A stretch of DNA of 64,000 bases, from contig LVKA01000011.1 of assembly GCA_001709035.1 (NCBI GenBank), positions 434,001-498,000 of the forward strand, in the 5' to 3' direction. The notes below the pieces were generated by a model. The model was given only the letters and a program-made list of their open reading frames with translations. It was not told where the DNA came from and ran no database searches. How positions within the stretch are numbered: the stretch's first letter is position 1; each line of letters starts with the position of its first letter. Shown one piece after another: positions 1-9,310 of this stretch. The position numbers were made by a program, and so were the translations under genes. The DNA comes from Candidatus Thiodiazotropha endoloripes (GTDB lineage: Bacteria; Pseudomonadota; Gammaproteobacteria; Chromatiales; Chromatiaceae).

Positions 1-41
1 TACAAACCGCACAGACAAGTGGGGAGATTAACCTGTTCAAG

Positions 42-863
42 CTAGTCATTTCGCTGTACATCCTTTTCGAAATAGTAGATGCCTATGCCAGCCTGTTTTC
101 GCCCGGTTCCCTCGCTCTCGGAAGTGACGTCCCGATCGTGTTGCGAGAGGTATTTATCGCACTCCAGCAGTAGCGCCTGTGACTTTTCAGCGCTCAAATT
201 GCGAAACTCCGGAATGGCCTCCGCCGGTAGATTGTCATAGGAAACTTTACGTTGGAAAAGAGGTGACTGGGCGCCAGTCTGTAGATTGTGATCAATCGTG
301 TCAATCAGCAACTCCACGTCGGTACCCAGTATATGCAGTTTGCCGGTCTCGCCGGTGCGTGGAATATAACCGTCACTGAGCAAGGTGATCCTGCCGGACT
401 CATTCTTCGCAATGGTGCCCACCCTCAGCAGTTCGTCATAGATTGCCCGGGGTGGCACATCACCACTGTGTTCACGCACCAGGTCACTGAAGCTGTTTTT
501 GCCCTTGTCGAATTCCAGTGCTGCAGGTTCCCCTTTCTTGTTGGTGAAGCGCTTGTCTCTGAGCCAGCCTGAGATGACTCTGGCCGCCCGGTTGTACTGA
601 TGGGCGATGGCGCTGTCGTCCGGGGTATCGATCTTCTGCAATCGGCTGACCTCTTTGCGGGTCAGGCCGGTGATCACGGAGACACGGGATACGGTCTGTT
701 TGCGGCCTGGAATGCCAAACTCTTTCGAGGCGACATCCATAAACGTCCATTTACTTAGGTCGGCAAAGTCACCATAGGTGAAACCATTGCGCAACATCAG
801 CCTGACGAGCGGCCGCAGCAATTTCAGGATAGAGGCGGTAAGTATTTTACGATTTTCATCCAT
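42..863 (-). CDS. DUF6502 family protein, possible DNA-binding regulator
   Basis: A 273-residue soluble protein with no signal peptide or membrane segment. The N-terminal third is rich in basic helices: MLRNGFTYGDFADLSK near residues 23-38, then a helix-turn-helix-like stretch with SVITGLTRKEVSRLQ near 61-75. The middle holds a conserved-looking segment (HQYNRAARVISGWL). The overall pattern matches what I recall of the DUF6502 family of proteobacterial proteins, whose function is not established; the HTH reading is my inference. It is transcribed away from gatC, with a 387-bp gap containing a palindrome. The start is ATG. Alternative identity: another winged-helix-type protein. Confidence 0.6.
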   Translation of the reverse strand: MDENRKILTASILKLLRPLVRLMLRNGFTYGDFADLSKWTFMDVASKEFGIPGRKQTVSRVSVITGLTRKEVSRLQKIDTPDDSAIAHQYNRAARVISGWLRDKRFTNKKGEPAALEFDKGKNSFSDLVREHSGDVPPRAIYDELLRVGTIAKNESGRITLLSDGYIPRTGETGKLHILGTDVELLIDTIDHNLQTGAQSPLFQRKVSYDNLPAEAIPEFRNLSAEKSQALLLECDKYLSQHDRDVTSESEGTGRKQAGIGIYYFEKDVQRND

Positions 864-1250
864 TTTGACGTCTCACTAACCCGATTTACGATCTATATCA
901 GGCTTCACTCTAATCCCAAATAGCTCGAAAAGTCTTTGATATTTATCGATTCTGGTCAATTTTCCCCAAACATCATCCGATGACAGGCCAGGATTATTGA
1001 TTTGGTCTTTCATCCCCTGGTTGGGAATATTATCCCAACTAGACCTATTAGTGAATTATAGATGGTATTTCAAAGAGGTAAAACGGAATTACAATCACAA
1101 AATTGACAATATTCTGACTCGGCCAGGGTGAGCCGGATGACTCAAATCCCGTTTTCCGGGCAATTTAGGAATGATGCTAGCTGGTTCGCCATGTAACCGC
1201 CGTCCAGAGTATGGTAGATTCCCCAGTTTTTCTAACCAGGAATCAGCTGG
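864..1250. promoter_or_regulatory. Divergent intergenic region between DUF6502 gene and gatC, with a palindrome
   Basis: 387 bp without a credible gene. It must hold the promoters for both divergent genes. A perfect inverted repeat lies at 1020-1039: arms GTTGGGA and TCCCAAC around ATATTA, which has the form of a dimeric regulator operator. A TTGACA hexamer occurs at 1103-1108, but I find no good -10 box at 16-18 bp from it, so no promoter is assigned. Nothing else is recognised. Confidence 0.3.
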
Positions 1251-1538
1251 ATGTCATTAGATCGTTCCGATGTTGAAAAGATTGCTCATCTGGCGCGTTT
1301 GGCGCTGGATGAAAACCAGGTGGAAGGCTACGCGGCCGAATTGAGCAATATTCTTGCTCTGGTCGAACAGCTTGAGGCGGCGGATACCGATAATATCGAG
1401 CCGATGGCTCACCCGCTGCATATGGCCCAGCGGCTGCGTGAGGATCAGGTTACCGAGCCGGATCGTCGTAATCAGAATCAGGCTGTTGCCCCGCTGGTTG
1501 AAAACGGGCTGTATCTGGTACCCAAGGTAATCGAGTAG
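1251..1538 (+). CDS. gatC: Asp-tRNA(Asn)/Glu-tRNA(Gln) amidotransferase subunit GatC
   Basis: GatC, 95 residues, is the small subunit that wraps around GatA and stabilises the GatCAB complex, which amidates mischarged Glu-tRNA(Gln) and/or Asp-tRNA(Asn) in the cytoplasm. The family pattern is clear: [12 protein letters not shown] near residues 8-19, [17 protein letters not shown] near 30-46 and EPMAHPL near 50-56. The length is normal. It is the first gene of gatC-gatA-gatB, the usual gammaproteobacterial order, with 53 bp before gatA. The start is ATG, preceded by AGGAATCAGCTGG as a weak ribosome binding site. Confidence 0.97.
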   Translation: MSLDRSDVEKIAHLARLALDENQVEGYAAELSNILALVEQLEAADTDNIEPMAHPLHMAQRLREDQVTEPDRRNQNQAVAPLVENGLYLVPKVIE

Positions 1539-1591
1539 TGTTAACTGACCCTCGAGTTCTTAGCGCTATTCACAGTCAATGAAGTCTAACC

Positions 1592-3046
1592 ATGCATAAA
1601 AAAACGATTGTTGAGCTGGCTGCCGGATTGAAAGCCGGTGAGTTCTCCAGTGTTGAGTTGACAGGCCATTTTCTCGAACGGATCGAGCGTCTGGATGGGA
1701 ACATCAATGCCTTCATTACCACCACGGCAGAACAGGCTCTGGCTGAAGCGGCCGTGGCTGATGAGAAGTTGAAAGCCGGTGATGCGGGTCCATTGACCGG
1801 TATTCCCATCGTGCAAAAGGATATCTTCTGTACCCAGGGTGTGAAGACCAGCTGTGGTTCAAGGATGTTGGACAACTTTATCTCGCCCTACGATGCTACC
1901 GTGGTGACAAAACTGAAACAGGCCGGTGTTGTCTCACTGGGTAAGGCGAATATGGATGAGTTCGCCATGGGCTCCTCCAACGAGACCAGTTTCTACGGGA
2001 ATGTGCACAACCCCTGGGATAACGAGCGGGTGCCAGGCGGCTCTTCCGGTGGTTCGGCTGCCGCCGTTGCGGCACGCATGGCAGCGGCGGCTACCGGTAC
2101 CGATACCGGTGGTTCGATACGACAGCCAGCCGCACTCTGCGGTATCACCGGTTTGAAGCCGACCTACGGCCGTATCTCCCGATTTGGCATGATCGCTTTT
2201 GCATCGAGTCTCGATCAGGCCGGTCCAATGACCGCCACTGCTGAGGATGCCGCCCTGATGCTGCAGGCGATGGCCGGATTCGATCCTCGCGACTCGACCA
2301 GTGCGGATCATCCGGTACCCGACTATTCGGCCAGTCTGAACGACTCCCTGGCCGGGTTGAAAATCGGCCTGCCGAAGGAGTATTTCGGAGAGGGGCTGGA
2401 TGGGGATGTCAGGACTTCCATTGAAGCGGCATTGGCAGTCTACAAGGGACTGGGGGCCGAGGTGGTTGAGATCAGCCTGCCCAACAGTGCCATGGCGGTA
2501 CCGACCTACTATGTGGTCGCTCCGGCCGAGTGTTCATCCAATCTGTCCCGTTTCGATGGCGCCCGGTTCGGCTATCGGTGCGACAATCCGAAGGATCTTG
2601 AGGATCTCTATAAGCGCTCACGGGGTGAAGCTTTCGGCGCTGAGGTGAAGCGGCGCATCATGATCGGCACCTACGCACTCTCTGCAGGCTACTATGACGC
2701 CTACTATCTGAAAGCGCAGAAGACCCGTCATCTGATTTCGGACGATTTCAAACAGGCATTTGAACAGGTCGATGTGATCATGGGGCCAGCCACCCCGGCG
2801 CCCGCCTTCAAACTGGGTGAGAAGACCGATGATCCGGTGACCATGTACCTGAATGATATCTACACCATCGCGGCCAATCTGGCTGGTCTGCCTGGGCTTT
2901 CGATGCCGGTTCAGCCAGTGAACGGACTGCCGGTGGGATTGCAGCTCATAGGAAACTATTTTGCCGAGGCCAAGCTGCTGAATGTGGCGCATAAGTTTCA
3001 GCAGGAGACTGGCTGGCACCGGCTCATTCCCGAGGGATTGGATTAG
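1592..3046 (+). CDS. gatA: Asp-tRNA(Asn)/Glu-tRNA(Gln) amidotransferase subunit GatA
   Basis: GatA, 484 residues, is the amidase-signature subunit that hydrolyses glutamine and passes ammonia to GatB. The Ser-cisSer-Lys triad is visible: K76 in [10 protein letters not shown]151 in the GGSSGGS loop and S175 in [10 protein letters not shown]. The C-terminal region, including [11 protein letters not shown], is typical, and the length equals that of usual GatA proteins. It sits between gatC and gatB, 71 bp before gatB, and is presumably cotranscribed with both. All catalytic residues are present, so the enzyme should be active. Confidence 0.98.
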   Translation: MHKKTIVELAAGLKAGEFSSVELTGHFLERIERLDGNINAFITTTAEQALAEAAVADEKLKAGDAGPLTGIPIVQKDIFCTQGVKTSCGSRMLDNFISPYDATVVTKLKQAGVVSLGKANMDEFAMGSSNETSFYGNVHNPWDNERVPGGSSGGSAAAVAARMAAAATGTDTGGSIRQPAALCGITGLKPTYGRISRFGMIAFASSLDQAGPMTATAEDAALMLQAMAGFDPRDSTSADHPVPDYSASLNDSLAGLKIGLPKEYFGEGLDGDVRTSIEAALAVYKGLGAEVVEISLPNSAMAVPTYYVVAPAECSSNLSRFDGARFGYRCDNPKDLEDLYKRSRGEAFGAEVKRRIMIGTYALSAGYYDAYYLKAQKTRHLISDDFKQAFEQVDVIMGPATPAPAFKLGEKTDDPVTMYLNDIYTIAANLAGLPGLSMPVQPVNGLPVGLQLIGNYFAEAKLLNVAHKFQQETGWHRLIPEGLD

Positions 3047-3117
3047 AGGATCGGGCGGCCTGGCGGCAGATTCGATCAACAACAGTAAACAGATCAGCGC
3101 AACACAGAGTTATAGAT

Positions 3118-4551
3118 ATGCAGTGGGAAACCGTTATCGGCCTGGAAATACATACCCAACTCGCTTCGAAATCGAAGATTTTCTCCGGCGCCTCCATCGC
3201 CTATGGTGCAGAACCGAATAGCCAGGCCTGTATTGTGGATCTGGGTTTCCCCGGTGTGCTGCCGGTACTCAACGAGGCGGCTGTGGACATGGCGCTGATG
3301 TTCGGCCTGGCGGTGGATGCGGAGATCGGTTCACGCTCTGTCTTCGCCAGGAAAAACTATTTCTACCCCGATCTGCCGAAAGGCTACCAGATCAGTCAGT
3401 TCGAACTGCCGATCGTTGGCCGGGGATCTCTGACCATCGATCTGGAGGATGGTCAACAGAAAGTGATCGGCATCACCCGGGCTCACCTGGAAGAGGATGC
3501 GGGCAAATCCCTGCATGAGGACTTTCACGGTATGAGCGGGATCGATCTGAACCGGGCCGGTACACCGCTGCTGGAGATCGTCTCCGAGCCGGATATGCGT
3601 TCAATTAAGGAAGCGGTCGCCTATGCCCGCAAGATTCATCAGCTGGTGGTCTATCTTGGGATCTGTGACGGCAACATGCAGGAGGGCTCTTTCCGGGTCG
3701 ATGCCAACCTCTCCATGCGACCGAAAGGTCAGCAGGAGCTCGGCACCAGAACCGAGTTGAAGAACATCAACTCCTTCCGCTTTCTGGAGCGGGCGATGAA
3801 TTTCGAGCGGGAGCGCCAGATCGATCTGCTTGAGAGCGGTAAAACGGTTGTCCAGGAGACCCGCCTGTATGATGCGGATCGGGATGAAACCCGCTCCATG
3901 CGCAGCAAGGAGGAGGCCAACGACTACCGCTATTTCCCCGATCCGGATCTGTTGCCGGTAGAGATCACCGAGCAGCGACTGGCACAGGCAGGGGAACGGA
4001 TGCCGGAACTGCCGGATCAGAAAAAAGCCCGCTTCGTAACCGACTATCAGCTTTCTGACACCGATGCGACGCTGCTTACCCAGAGTCGTCAGCAGGCCGA
4101 CTACTACGAGCAGGTTGTCGCCACCGGCGCCGATCCCAAGATCGCCGCCAACTGGGTCACGGTGGAGCTGGCCGGCGCACTCAACAAAGCCGGATTGGAG
4201 TTGACCGATTCACCGGTCAGTGCGGAGCATCTGGGTGGCTTGCTGAAGCGTATCGCCGATAACACCATTTCAGGCAAGCTGGCAAAGCAGGTGTTTGAAG
4301 CCATCTGGCAGGGTGAGGGGGATGCGGATACGGTGATCGAGGCCAAGGGGCTCAAGCAGATTACCGACAGTGGTCAGATCGAGTCGATCATCGATGAGAT
4401 TATCGTCGCCAATCCTAAGCAGGTGGCGCAGTTTCAGGCAGGCAAGGAGAAGTTGCTGGGATTTTTTGTTGGTCAGGTAATGAAGCAGACCCAGGGAAAA
4501 GCCAATCCAGGTCAGGTAAACCAGATCCTGCTGAAAAAACTGAAAGGTTAA
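3118..4551 (+). CDS. gatB: Asp-tRNA(Asn)/Glu-tRNA(Gln) amidotransferase subunit GatB
   Basis: GatB, 477 residues, binds the mischarged tRNA, phosphorylates the acyl group with ATP and completes the amidation. It begins with the characteristic [13 protein letters not shown], followed by [17 protein letters not shown] and by [14 protein letters not shown]. The C-terminal part from about residue 330 is the YqeY-like tRNA-binding tail ([16 protein letters not shown]). It is the last gene of gatCAB; an inverted-repeat element starts 2 bp after its stop codon. Whether the organism uses GatCAB for Gln, Asn or both depends on synthetases outside the window. Confidence 0.98.
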   Translation: MQWETVIGLEIHTQLASKSKIFSGASIAYGAEPNSQACIVDLGFPGVLPVLNEAAVDMALMFGLAVDAEIGSRSVFARKNYFYPDLPKGYQISQFELPIVGRGSLTIDLEDGQQKVIGITRAHLEEDAGKSLHEDFHGMSGIDLNRAGTPLLEIVSEPDMRSIKEAVAYARKIHQLVVYLGICDGNMQEGSFRVDANLSMRPKGQQELGTRTELKNINSFRFLERAMNFERERQIDLLESGKTVVQETRLYDADRDETRSMRSKEEANDYRYFPDPDLLPVEITEQRLAQAGERMPELPDQKKARFVTDYQLSDTDATLLTQSRQQADYYEQVVATGADPKIAANWVTVELAGALNKAGLELTDSPVSAEHLGGLLKRIADNTISGKLAKQVFEAIWQGEGDADTVIEAKGLKQITDSGQIESIIDEIIVANPKQVAQFQAGKEKLLGFFVGQVMKQTQGKANPGQVNQILLKKLKG

Positions 4552-4553
4552 CT

Positions 4554-4820
4554 AGGGCCTGTTAACACCAATCCAAAATGCCCTGTTGCGCCTGAGAAAG
4601 CGTCAATCAAGGCGCGAGGAGTGTAGTTTGGTGGTTTCAAATGAGTGACGAGCAACGCCGAGTGGCGCTTTTTCAGGCGCAACCCGAATGGCTGGGTCTG
4701 TTTTTGCACTCAGCGGCGTTATCATTTGCTCATGTAGCCGAGCTACACCACGCTCATTCTGCCTTGCTGGACACAAAAACAGTCCCAGCAGGGCATATTC
4801 GATTGGTGTTAACAGGCCCT
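4554..4820. repeat. MITE-like element with 20-bp perfect terminal inverted repeats
   Basis: A 267-bp stretch is bounded by exact inverted repeats: AGGGCCTGTTAACACCAATC at 4554-4573 and its reverse complement at 4801-4820. The similarity continues inward imperfectly for about 20 more bp (ATGCCCTG on both sides), giving roughly 40-bp arms. The interior is not convincingly coding and has no transposase. It fills the gatB-protease gap. No certain target-site duplication is seen. This is the structure of a non-autonomous transposable element, but it could also be another kind of dispersed palindrome. Confidence 0.65.
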
Positions 4821-4842
4821 GTCCCTAACTCAAGGAGGTTCG

Positions 4843-7056
4843 ATGCGGATTTGGCATAGCATTAAGAGCAGTGGATGGTTGTGGCCTGTTGTTCTCTTGC
4901 CGCTGGTTGCCGAGGCCGCTATCTGGCGGGATCTGTCACCACCTGACTATGCCGCCAGATCTGTCGTTGAAACCCCGCGCTACTACCGTGCCCTTGAGGC
5001 GGATCTAGCGGCCCTTCGAGCACAACTCTCTCAGGTACCGGCCGAGTCCGGGCTGACGATCCGCAACAGCCATCAAATCACTCTCCCCCTGCCCGGTGGC
5101 GAGATGGTGCGCTGCTGGATAGAGCAATCGCCGGTGATGGCCCCAAGCCTGGCGGAGCGCTATCCGGAGATCGCTACCTATCGTGTCAGGGGAGTGGACA
5201 ACCCGGAGCTGACCGGGCGGCTTGATCTGACCCCCAGAGGCTTTCACGCCATGCTCACCACCCCATCCGGAACCATCTATATCGATCCGGATCGGGGCGG
5301 TAACTATCGAAGCTTCTATAAAGCGGATTACGCGAAATCTGTCGAGTTGACTGAGTCTCCGCCTATCTGTCAGCTCGATCATCATATCAGCGGTGAGCCA
5401 TTGGATCCGCTGATTGTCAGGGCCGGCCGGCAGACCCACAGCAGTGACCAGCGGCGTATCTATCGGCTTGCCGTGGCGGCAACCGGGGAGTACTCCGCCT
5501 ACTTCGGCGGCAGTGTTACTGAAACCCTCGCCCAGATTGTGACGGCGATCAACCGGGTCAACCAGATCTATGGTCGTGATCTGGCGATCCAGTTTCAGCT
5601 GGTGGGTAACAATGATCGGATCATCTACACCGATGCAAGTTCGGATCCCTATACCCATACACCCAGCGGGATCCCCACCATGCTGACTGAGAATCAGCAG
5701 AACCTCGATTTTACTCTGGGTGACGACAATTACGATATCGGTCATCTGTTCGGTATTCTCGGTGGTGGTCTGGCCAGTGTGGGTTCGGTCTGTGAAAGCT
5801 TCAAAGCCCAGGCCTATACCGGTACTTCTGAGCCTGACAACGATGTTTTCTACATCGATTTCGTTGCCCATGAGCTGGGCCATCAATTGAATGCCAACCA
5901 CACATTCAACGGTACAACCGCCAATTGTGGTGGTGTCAATCGAGTTGGCTTTGCGGCGGTTGAGCCGGGCAGCGGGTCGACCATCATGAGTTATGCCGGG
6001 ATTTGTGGGGAGGAGAACCTACAATCCAACTCGGATGCCACATTTCATGCTCTCAGCATCGAAGAGATGGGAAGCTACATCAATCAGGGCAGCGGTAGAC
6101 TCTGCGGTACGCTGGTTTCCACCGGTAACCAGGCGCCGATGGTCGATGCGGGAGACGTTGGCGAGGATGGGATCCATACTATTCCTGCCGGAACCCCGTT
6201 TCGACTCACTGCACAAGCCGAGGATCCGGATGAAGACAGCATCTCTTATCAGTGGGATGAGATGGATGCCGGAGGTGAGGGTGGCGCTACGGATGCGGAT
6301 ACCATAGGTACCGATATCGATCAGCAGGATAACCCCTTGTTTCGCTCCTTTTTGCCGACCACCTCCCCGGTTCGCTACCTGCCGAGACTCAGCACCCTGT
6401 TGGCCGGCAGTGAGGATATCGGTGAAACATTGCCGACCAGCAGCCGTCAGCTCAACTTCAGACTCACCGTGCGGGATGGTGAATCCGGGGTGGCCAGCGA
6501 CGATCTGGTTATCGAAGTGGATGACAGTTCCGGCAGCTTCCAGGTCACCGGTGGATCCCTCAACGGCGGCGGTCGATTCAACAGTGGTTCCAGTCAGTCG
6601 ATTCGATGGTCGACCGGCGGCACCGAGCAGAGCTGTACCGAAGTAGTGATCACGCTGATGAGTCTGGATGAGAACGATCTACCGACAAACTATTGTGATC
6701 ACCATGATCCTGGTCTGACGATTCTCAACCTGGGACGCTATCCCAATAGTGGTGCCGCATTGGTCGAGTTGCCCGATGTTAGCTTACAACATGGGCGGCT
6801 GATGCTGGCCTGTGCCGATGGTCTGTTCTTCAATCTGTCCGCGCAGAACTTTTCGATTCAAGGTGGCTCACAGGAGGTTGCCAGTGACTGCAAACCCTTG
6901 GATGGGACAACGCGGCAGCACGGCACACTGTTTACCGATGCGGGTGGGGCGACAAAATTCGACAGTCCCGGGGGAGGTGGTTCGTTGTGGCTGCTTAACC
7001 TGATGCTTGGGCTGTTCAGCCTGGTCGCCATTCGTCAGCGAATTCATCAGGCATGA
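4843..7056 (+). CDS. Secreted reprolysin-like metzincin protease with GlyGly-CTERM tail
   Basis: A 737-residue exported zinc protease. An N-terminal hydrophobic signal (GWLWPVVLLPLVAEA, near residues 11-25) leads into a propeptide-like region. The catalytic zinc motif is HELGHQLNANH (H343, E344, H347, H353), and the Met-turn is IMSYA with M382. The usual glycine in HExxHxxGxxH is Asn here. After it come Ig/cadherin-like beta modules (NQAPMVDAGD, about 427 onward). The C-terminus has SPGGGGS, then a hydrophobic segment and a basic end (RQR): the tripartite GlyGly-CTERM sorting signal recognised by rhombosortases. A rhombosortase gene lies 2.2 kb away on the other strand. It is likely cleaved and anchored or released at the cell surface. 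Its substrate is unknown. The start ATG follows AAGGAGG. Confidence 0.85.
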   Translation: MRIWHSIKSSGWLWPVVLLPLVAEAAIWRDLSPPDYAARSVVETPRYYRALEADLAALRAQLSQVPAESGLTIRNSHQITLPLPGGEMVRCWIEQSPVMAPSLAERYPEIATYRVRGVDNPELTGRLDLTPRGFHAMLTTPSGTIYIDPDRGGNYRSFYKADYAKSVELTESPPICQLDHHISGEPLDPLIVRAGRQTHSSDQRRIYRLAVAATGEYSAYFGGSVTETLAQIVTAINRVNQIYGRDLAIQFQLVGNNDRIIYTDASSDPYTHTPSGIPTMLTENQQNLDFTLGDDNYDIGHLFGILGGGLASVGSVCESFKAQAYTGTSEPDNDVFYIDFVAHELGHQLNANHTFNGTTANCGGVNRVGFAAVEPGSGSTIMSYAGICGEENLQSNSDATFHALSIEEMGSYINQGSGRLCGTLVSTGNQAPMVDAGDVGEDGIHTIPAGTPFRLTAQAEDPDEDSISYQWDEMDAGGEGGATDADTIGTDIDQQDNPLFRSFLPTTSPVRYLPRLSTLLAGSEDIGETLPTSSRQLNFRLTVRDGESGVASDDLVIEVDDSSGSFQVTGGSLNGGGRFNSGSSQSIRWSTGGTEQSCTEVVITLMSLDENDLPTNYCDHHDPGLTILNLGRYPNSGAALVELPDVSLQHGRLMLACADGLFFNLSAQNFSIQGGSQEVASDCKPLDGTTRQHGTLFTDAGGATKFDSPGGGGSLWLLNLMLGLFSLVAIRQRIHQA

Positions 7057-7159
7057 GGTTGTTTATTATCAACATGGCAGACTTGGTTGTTGGGTTAATA
7101 GCCACAGCTTGTGCTGGGACTGGACAATAACCAGGTAGCCTTTTGGGTTGACTGCTGGA

Positions 7160-8014
7160 TCAGCATGCACGATATCGACAGGGCTTGCTGAACAGACTGA
7201 ACAGCGTATTCAACATCTGCGTAGCTTGCCGGAACAGCTGCAGATTGGCGCGGTAGTGTGTTTGCGCGGTAATGAATTTTCTACGGCGGTCATCCCGCAA
7301 GTTGATATAGCAATCCCTTTCATCACAGGTCATGGCATCCAGCGCCTGCTGGCTCTTACAGGAGAAACTGACATTCTCCTGCATGGTGTTTAGGTTATCC
7401 ATGGCGGCCTGCAGAAATTGAATCTGTATGGCGGCAAACGAACCTGCGAGTGCCACCAGCCAACTGATGGTTTTTTCGTTGGCTTCCTGTGGGCTGCCAC
7501 TGCTGATCAATCTGAACACCATCTTTTCGTAGATGAATCTGAGTATGTGTTGCCACGACCAGCTGTTCTGTAGAGGATTGATGTTAACCGCACTGGGTTG
7601 TTGTTGGTATTCAACCACTGCAGGTGCCTTGAGACTTGTGGTGGTTGGCCGGTTTTGCAGTGGCAGAAACTCCTTGCAGAGGGTGTCCGTCTTGCTGCGA
7701 CAAGCCAGCGATGTCGGGATGTCCGATATTACACAGTTGTCTTTTATCGTGTCACGCAACTGATCCTGTATGAAACCGGGCAGGGAGGCGTCGCAAAGTT
7801 GTTGATTCAGACTCTCATAGGCGTGATCAGTGAAACTATTGATGAACCCTGCTGCCAGTTCTTCAGCGCCATAATCATCCGTAATGCTTTGCAGTCGATT
7901 ACTGATTCGCTGCATGTTTTTATCACTACGCAATGCGCTCTGTGGTCGACAGACGAGCCTGCGTTGCTGCGGATGGTGGTGGAGATGTCTGATTGGATGT
8001 AACAACATGGACAT
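7160..8014 (-). CDS. Hypothetical protein
   Basis: 284 residues with no family I recognise. The first 33 residues are odd and basic (HPIRHLHHHPQQRR), so the true start may be the internal Met34 at 7915. The body is largely helical with eight or so cysteines (for example SLACRSKTDTLCKEF and AMTCDERDCYIN) and a moderately hydrophobic stretch near 190-205 (ISWLVALAGSFAAIQIQFL) that could be a membrane helix. It lies alone between the protease and the CAP-domain gene and is divergent from the latter. The cysteine pairs suggest an extracytoplasmic location, but no clear signal peptide is present with the chosen start. The strand choice rests on length and on the lack of any better frame. Confidence 0.5.
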   Translation of the reverse strand: MSMLLHPIRHLHHHPQQRRLVCRPQSALRSDKNMQRISNRLQSITDDYGAEELAAGFINSFTDHAYESLNQQLCDASLPGFIQDQLRDTIKDNCVISDIPTSLACRSKTDTLCKEFLPLQNRPTTTSLKAPAVVEYQQQPSAVNINPLQNSWSWQHILRFIYEKMVFRLISSGSPQEANEKTISWLVALAGSFAAIQIQFLQAAMDNLNTMQENVSFSCKSQQALDAMTCDERDCYINLRDDRRRKFITAQTHYRANLQLFRQATQMLNTLFSLFSKPCRYRAC

Positions 8015-8139
8015 TAAAACTGTCGATTGGTTAACGCTTAATATTGTTCAATTTAGTTGATTCAATCACTTCATGTAACTAGGGATTCCCCTAGCTTAAA
8101 TGAGTGCGGTTTATTTGCAGACTTGGGTTGATTGATCGG

Positions 8140-8145
8140 TATACT
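8140..8145 (+). promoter_or_regulatory. Possible -10 box (TATACT) for the CAP-domain gene
   Basis: TATACT lies 61 bp upstream of the chosen ATG of the CAP-domain gene in an AT-rich 191-bp divergent gap. No good -35 box is seen at 17 bp (TTGCAG is 19 bp away), so this is only a weak promoter call. Confidence 0.25.
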
Positions 8146-8205
8146 CTCTTTTTCGATTGATTGGTTCGGAGTGCAATACTCCTTATCGTTGAATATAGGA
8201 TCGTC

Positions 8206-8895
8206 ATGAAACACCCTGGAAATTATCTACTATTACCGGCCGTTTTGATCGGTATTTCAGACGTATCCTATCAGTTGCTATACACTGGTAATGGCGACAT
8301 GAATCATCAAACAAGGTTTGCTGTTTACTCCCCACAGGATTCGATCCCGGTGCGGGCTGAGTTACTGCTTACCGGCAGGGTTGCCAGGTCCTATGAAACG
8401 AGAGAAGTGTTGGGGCCGGAAAATGAAGCCGATCGGTTAACCGAAGATCTTGTACAGGCCGCAGAGCCCTGTGAAGCCCCTCCTTATCAACAGGAGATGT
8501 TGCAACTGGTTAATCGGGCCAGAGCCAGACAGCGCAATTGTGGTGGTGAACTCCACCAGACCGCTCCACCGTTGCGATGGAATTGCCGGTTACATGCTGC
8601 CGCAGTGGTTCATTCTCAGGATATGATCGATTATGATTTTTTTGACCACCAGGGTTCTGATGGATCTACGGTTGGCATGCGGGTTAGCCGCTCCGGTTAT
8701 GAGTGGCGGGCTGTTGGAGAGAACATTGCTGCGGGCTATCCGGACAATGAAGCGGTGATGGCGAATCTGTTATCGAGCCCTACCCATTGCAGCAATATCA
8801 TGGACCCGAAATTTCGTGAGTTCGGAGCAGCGGTGATCGATACGGATCAGGCCCATTACTACAATTACTGGACCCAGGTATTTGGAACTCGCTGA
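8206..8895 (+). CDS. CAP (SCP-like) domain protein, exported
   Basis: 229 residues from the ATG at 8206. An in-frame TTG 45 bp upstream is rejected because the ATG has AGGA at good spacing. The N-terminus is hydrophobic (NYLLLPAVLIGISDVSY) and may act as a signal or anchor. The CAP domain covers about residues 80-229, with LVNRARARQRNCGG, the helix LHAAAVVHSQDM, FFDHQGSDG, GENIAAGY, HCSNIMDP and the closing HYYNYWTQVFG. This domain architecture is that of bacterial CAP/YkwD-like extracellular proteins, whose biochemical role is not settled. It has one-gene organisation, convergent with the lipoprotein-rhombosortase operon. Confidence 0.85.
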   Translation: MKHPGNYLLLPAVLIGISDVSYQLLYTGNGDMNHQTRFAVYSPQDSIPVRAELLLTGRVARSYETREVLGPENEADRLTEDLVQAAEPCEAPPYQQEMLQLVNRARARQRNCGGELHQTAPPLRWNCRLHAAAVVHSQDMIDYDFFDHQGSDGSTVGMRVSRSGYEWRAVGENIAAGYPDNEAVMANLLSSPTHCSNIMDPKFREFGAAVIDTDQAHYYNYWTQVFGTR

Positions 8896-8920
8896 TCAGC
8901 TGTACGCGACGGCTTGCAAT

Positions 8921-9310
8921 CTACTTTTCGATACAATGTTTTAGCATCGCCTGATTGTACGCCGCTGCATAATCATAGGCCCGCTGTAACAACTGCAGAT
9001 GAACCTCGCCCCGCACCACATCTGTGGACCCCTCCACATAACGGATGCCACAGACTGTTTTGGCCCTACTGGTCAATTCCGCCGGTACACCCGGCAGGTC
9101 GGTGGCCCGTCCCATCATGCCAAGCAGTCGCTTGTCCCGTTTATCCAAGGCTGTCTGAACATCCCGCTCCACATTGGCATCGTTGAGCCAGACTAACGAC
9201 TCGACACTTTTTCTCTCCACCGGATCGAGCTGGTTCAAATCAATATCCTGAGTGTTCTGGCAGGCTGCAAGGGTAAGCAGCAGGGTTATAAAAATGGCTC
9301 GCCTAATCAC
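8921..9310 (-). CDS. Small putative lipoprotein
   Basis: 129 residues. The N-terminus MIRRAIFITLLLTLAAC is a lipoprotein signal with lipobox LAAC (lipidated Cys17). Residue 18 is Gln, not Asp, so outer-membrane sorting is expected. The mature part is charged and mostly helical; I do not recognise a family. Its start overlaps the end of the rhombosortase gene by 8 bp, so the two are cotranscribed, and translation is probably coupled. A link to surface-protein processing is possible but rests on position only. Confidence 0.75.
   Translation of the reverse strand: MIRRAIFITLLLTLAACQNTQDIDLNQLDPVERKSVESLVWLNDANVERDVQTALDKRDKRLLGMMGRATDLPGVPAELTSRAKTVCGIRYVEGSTDVVRGEVHLQLLQRAYDYAAAYNQAMLKHCIEK

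Noticed and set aside
1103-1108. TTGACA as the -35 of a gatC promoter
   Set aside because: No acceptable -10 hexamer at 16-18 bp downstream.
4641-4859. Small open frame (72 codons) across the inverted-repeat element
   Set aside because: It lies in a repeat with palindromic constraint, overlaps the protease start, and has no Shine-Dalgarno or family resemblance.
5005-5901. Minus-strand open frame opposite the protease gene (298 codons)
   Set aside because: Its counterpart has signal peptide, zinc motif and sorting tail; the antisense product has none.
7598-8002. Plus-strand open frame opposite the hypothetical protein
   Set aside because: Shorter than the minus-strand frame, with no ribosome binding site; kept as a shadow, though neither strand is certain.
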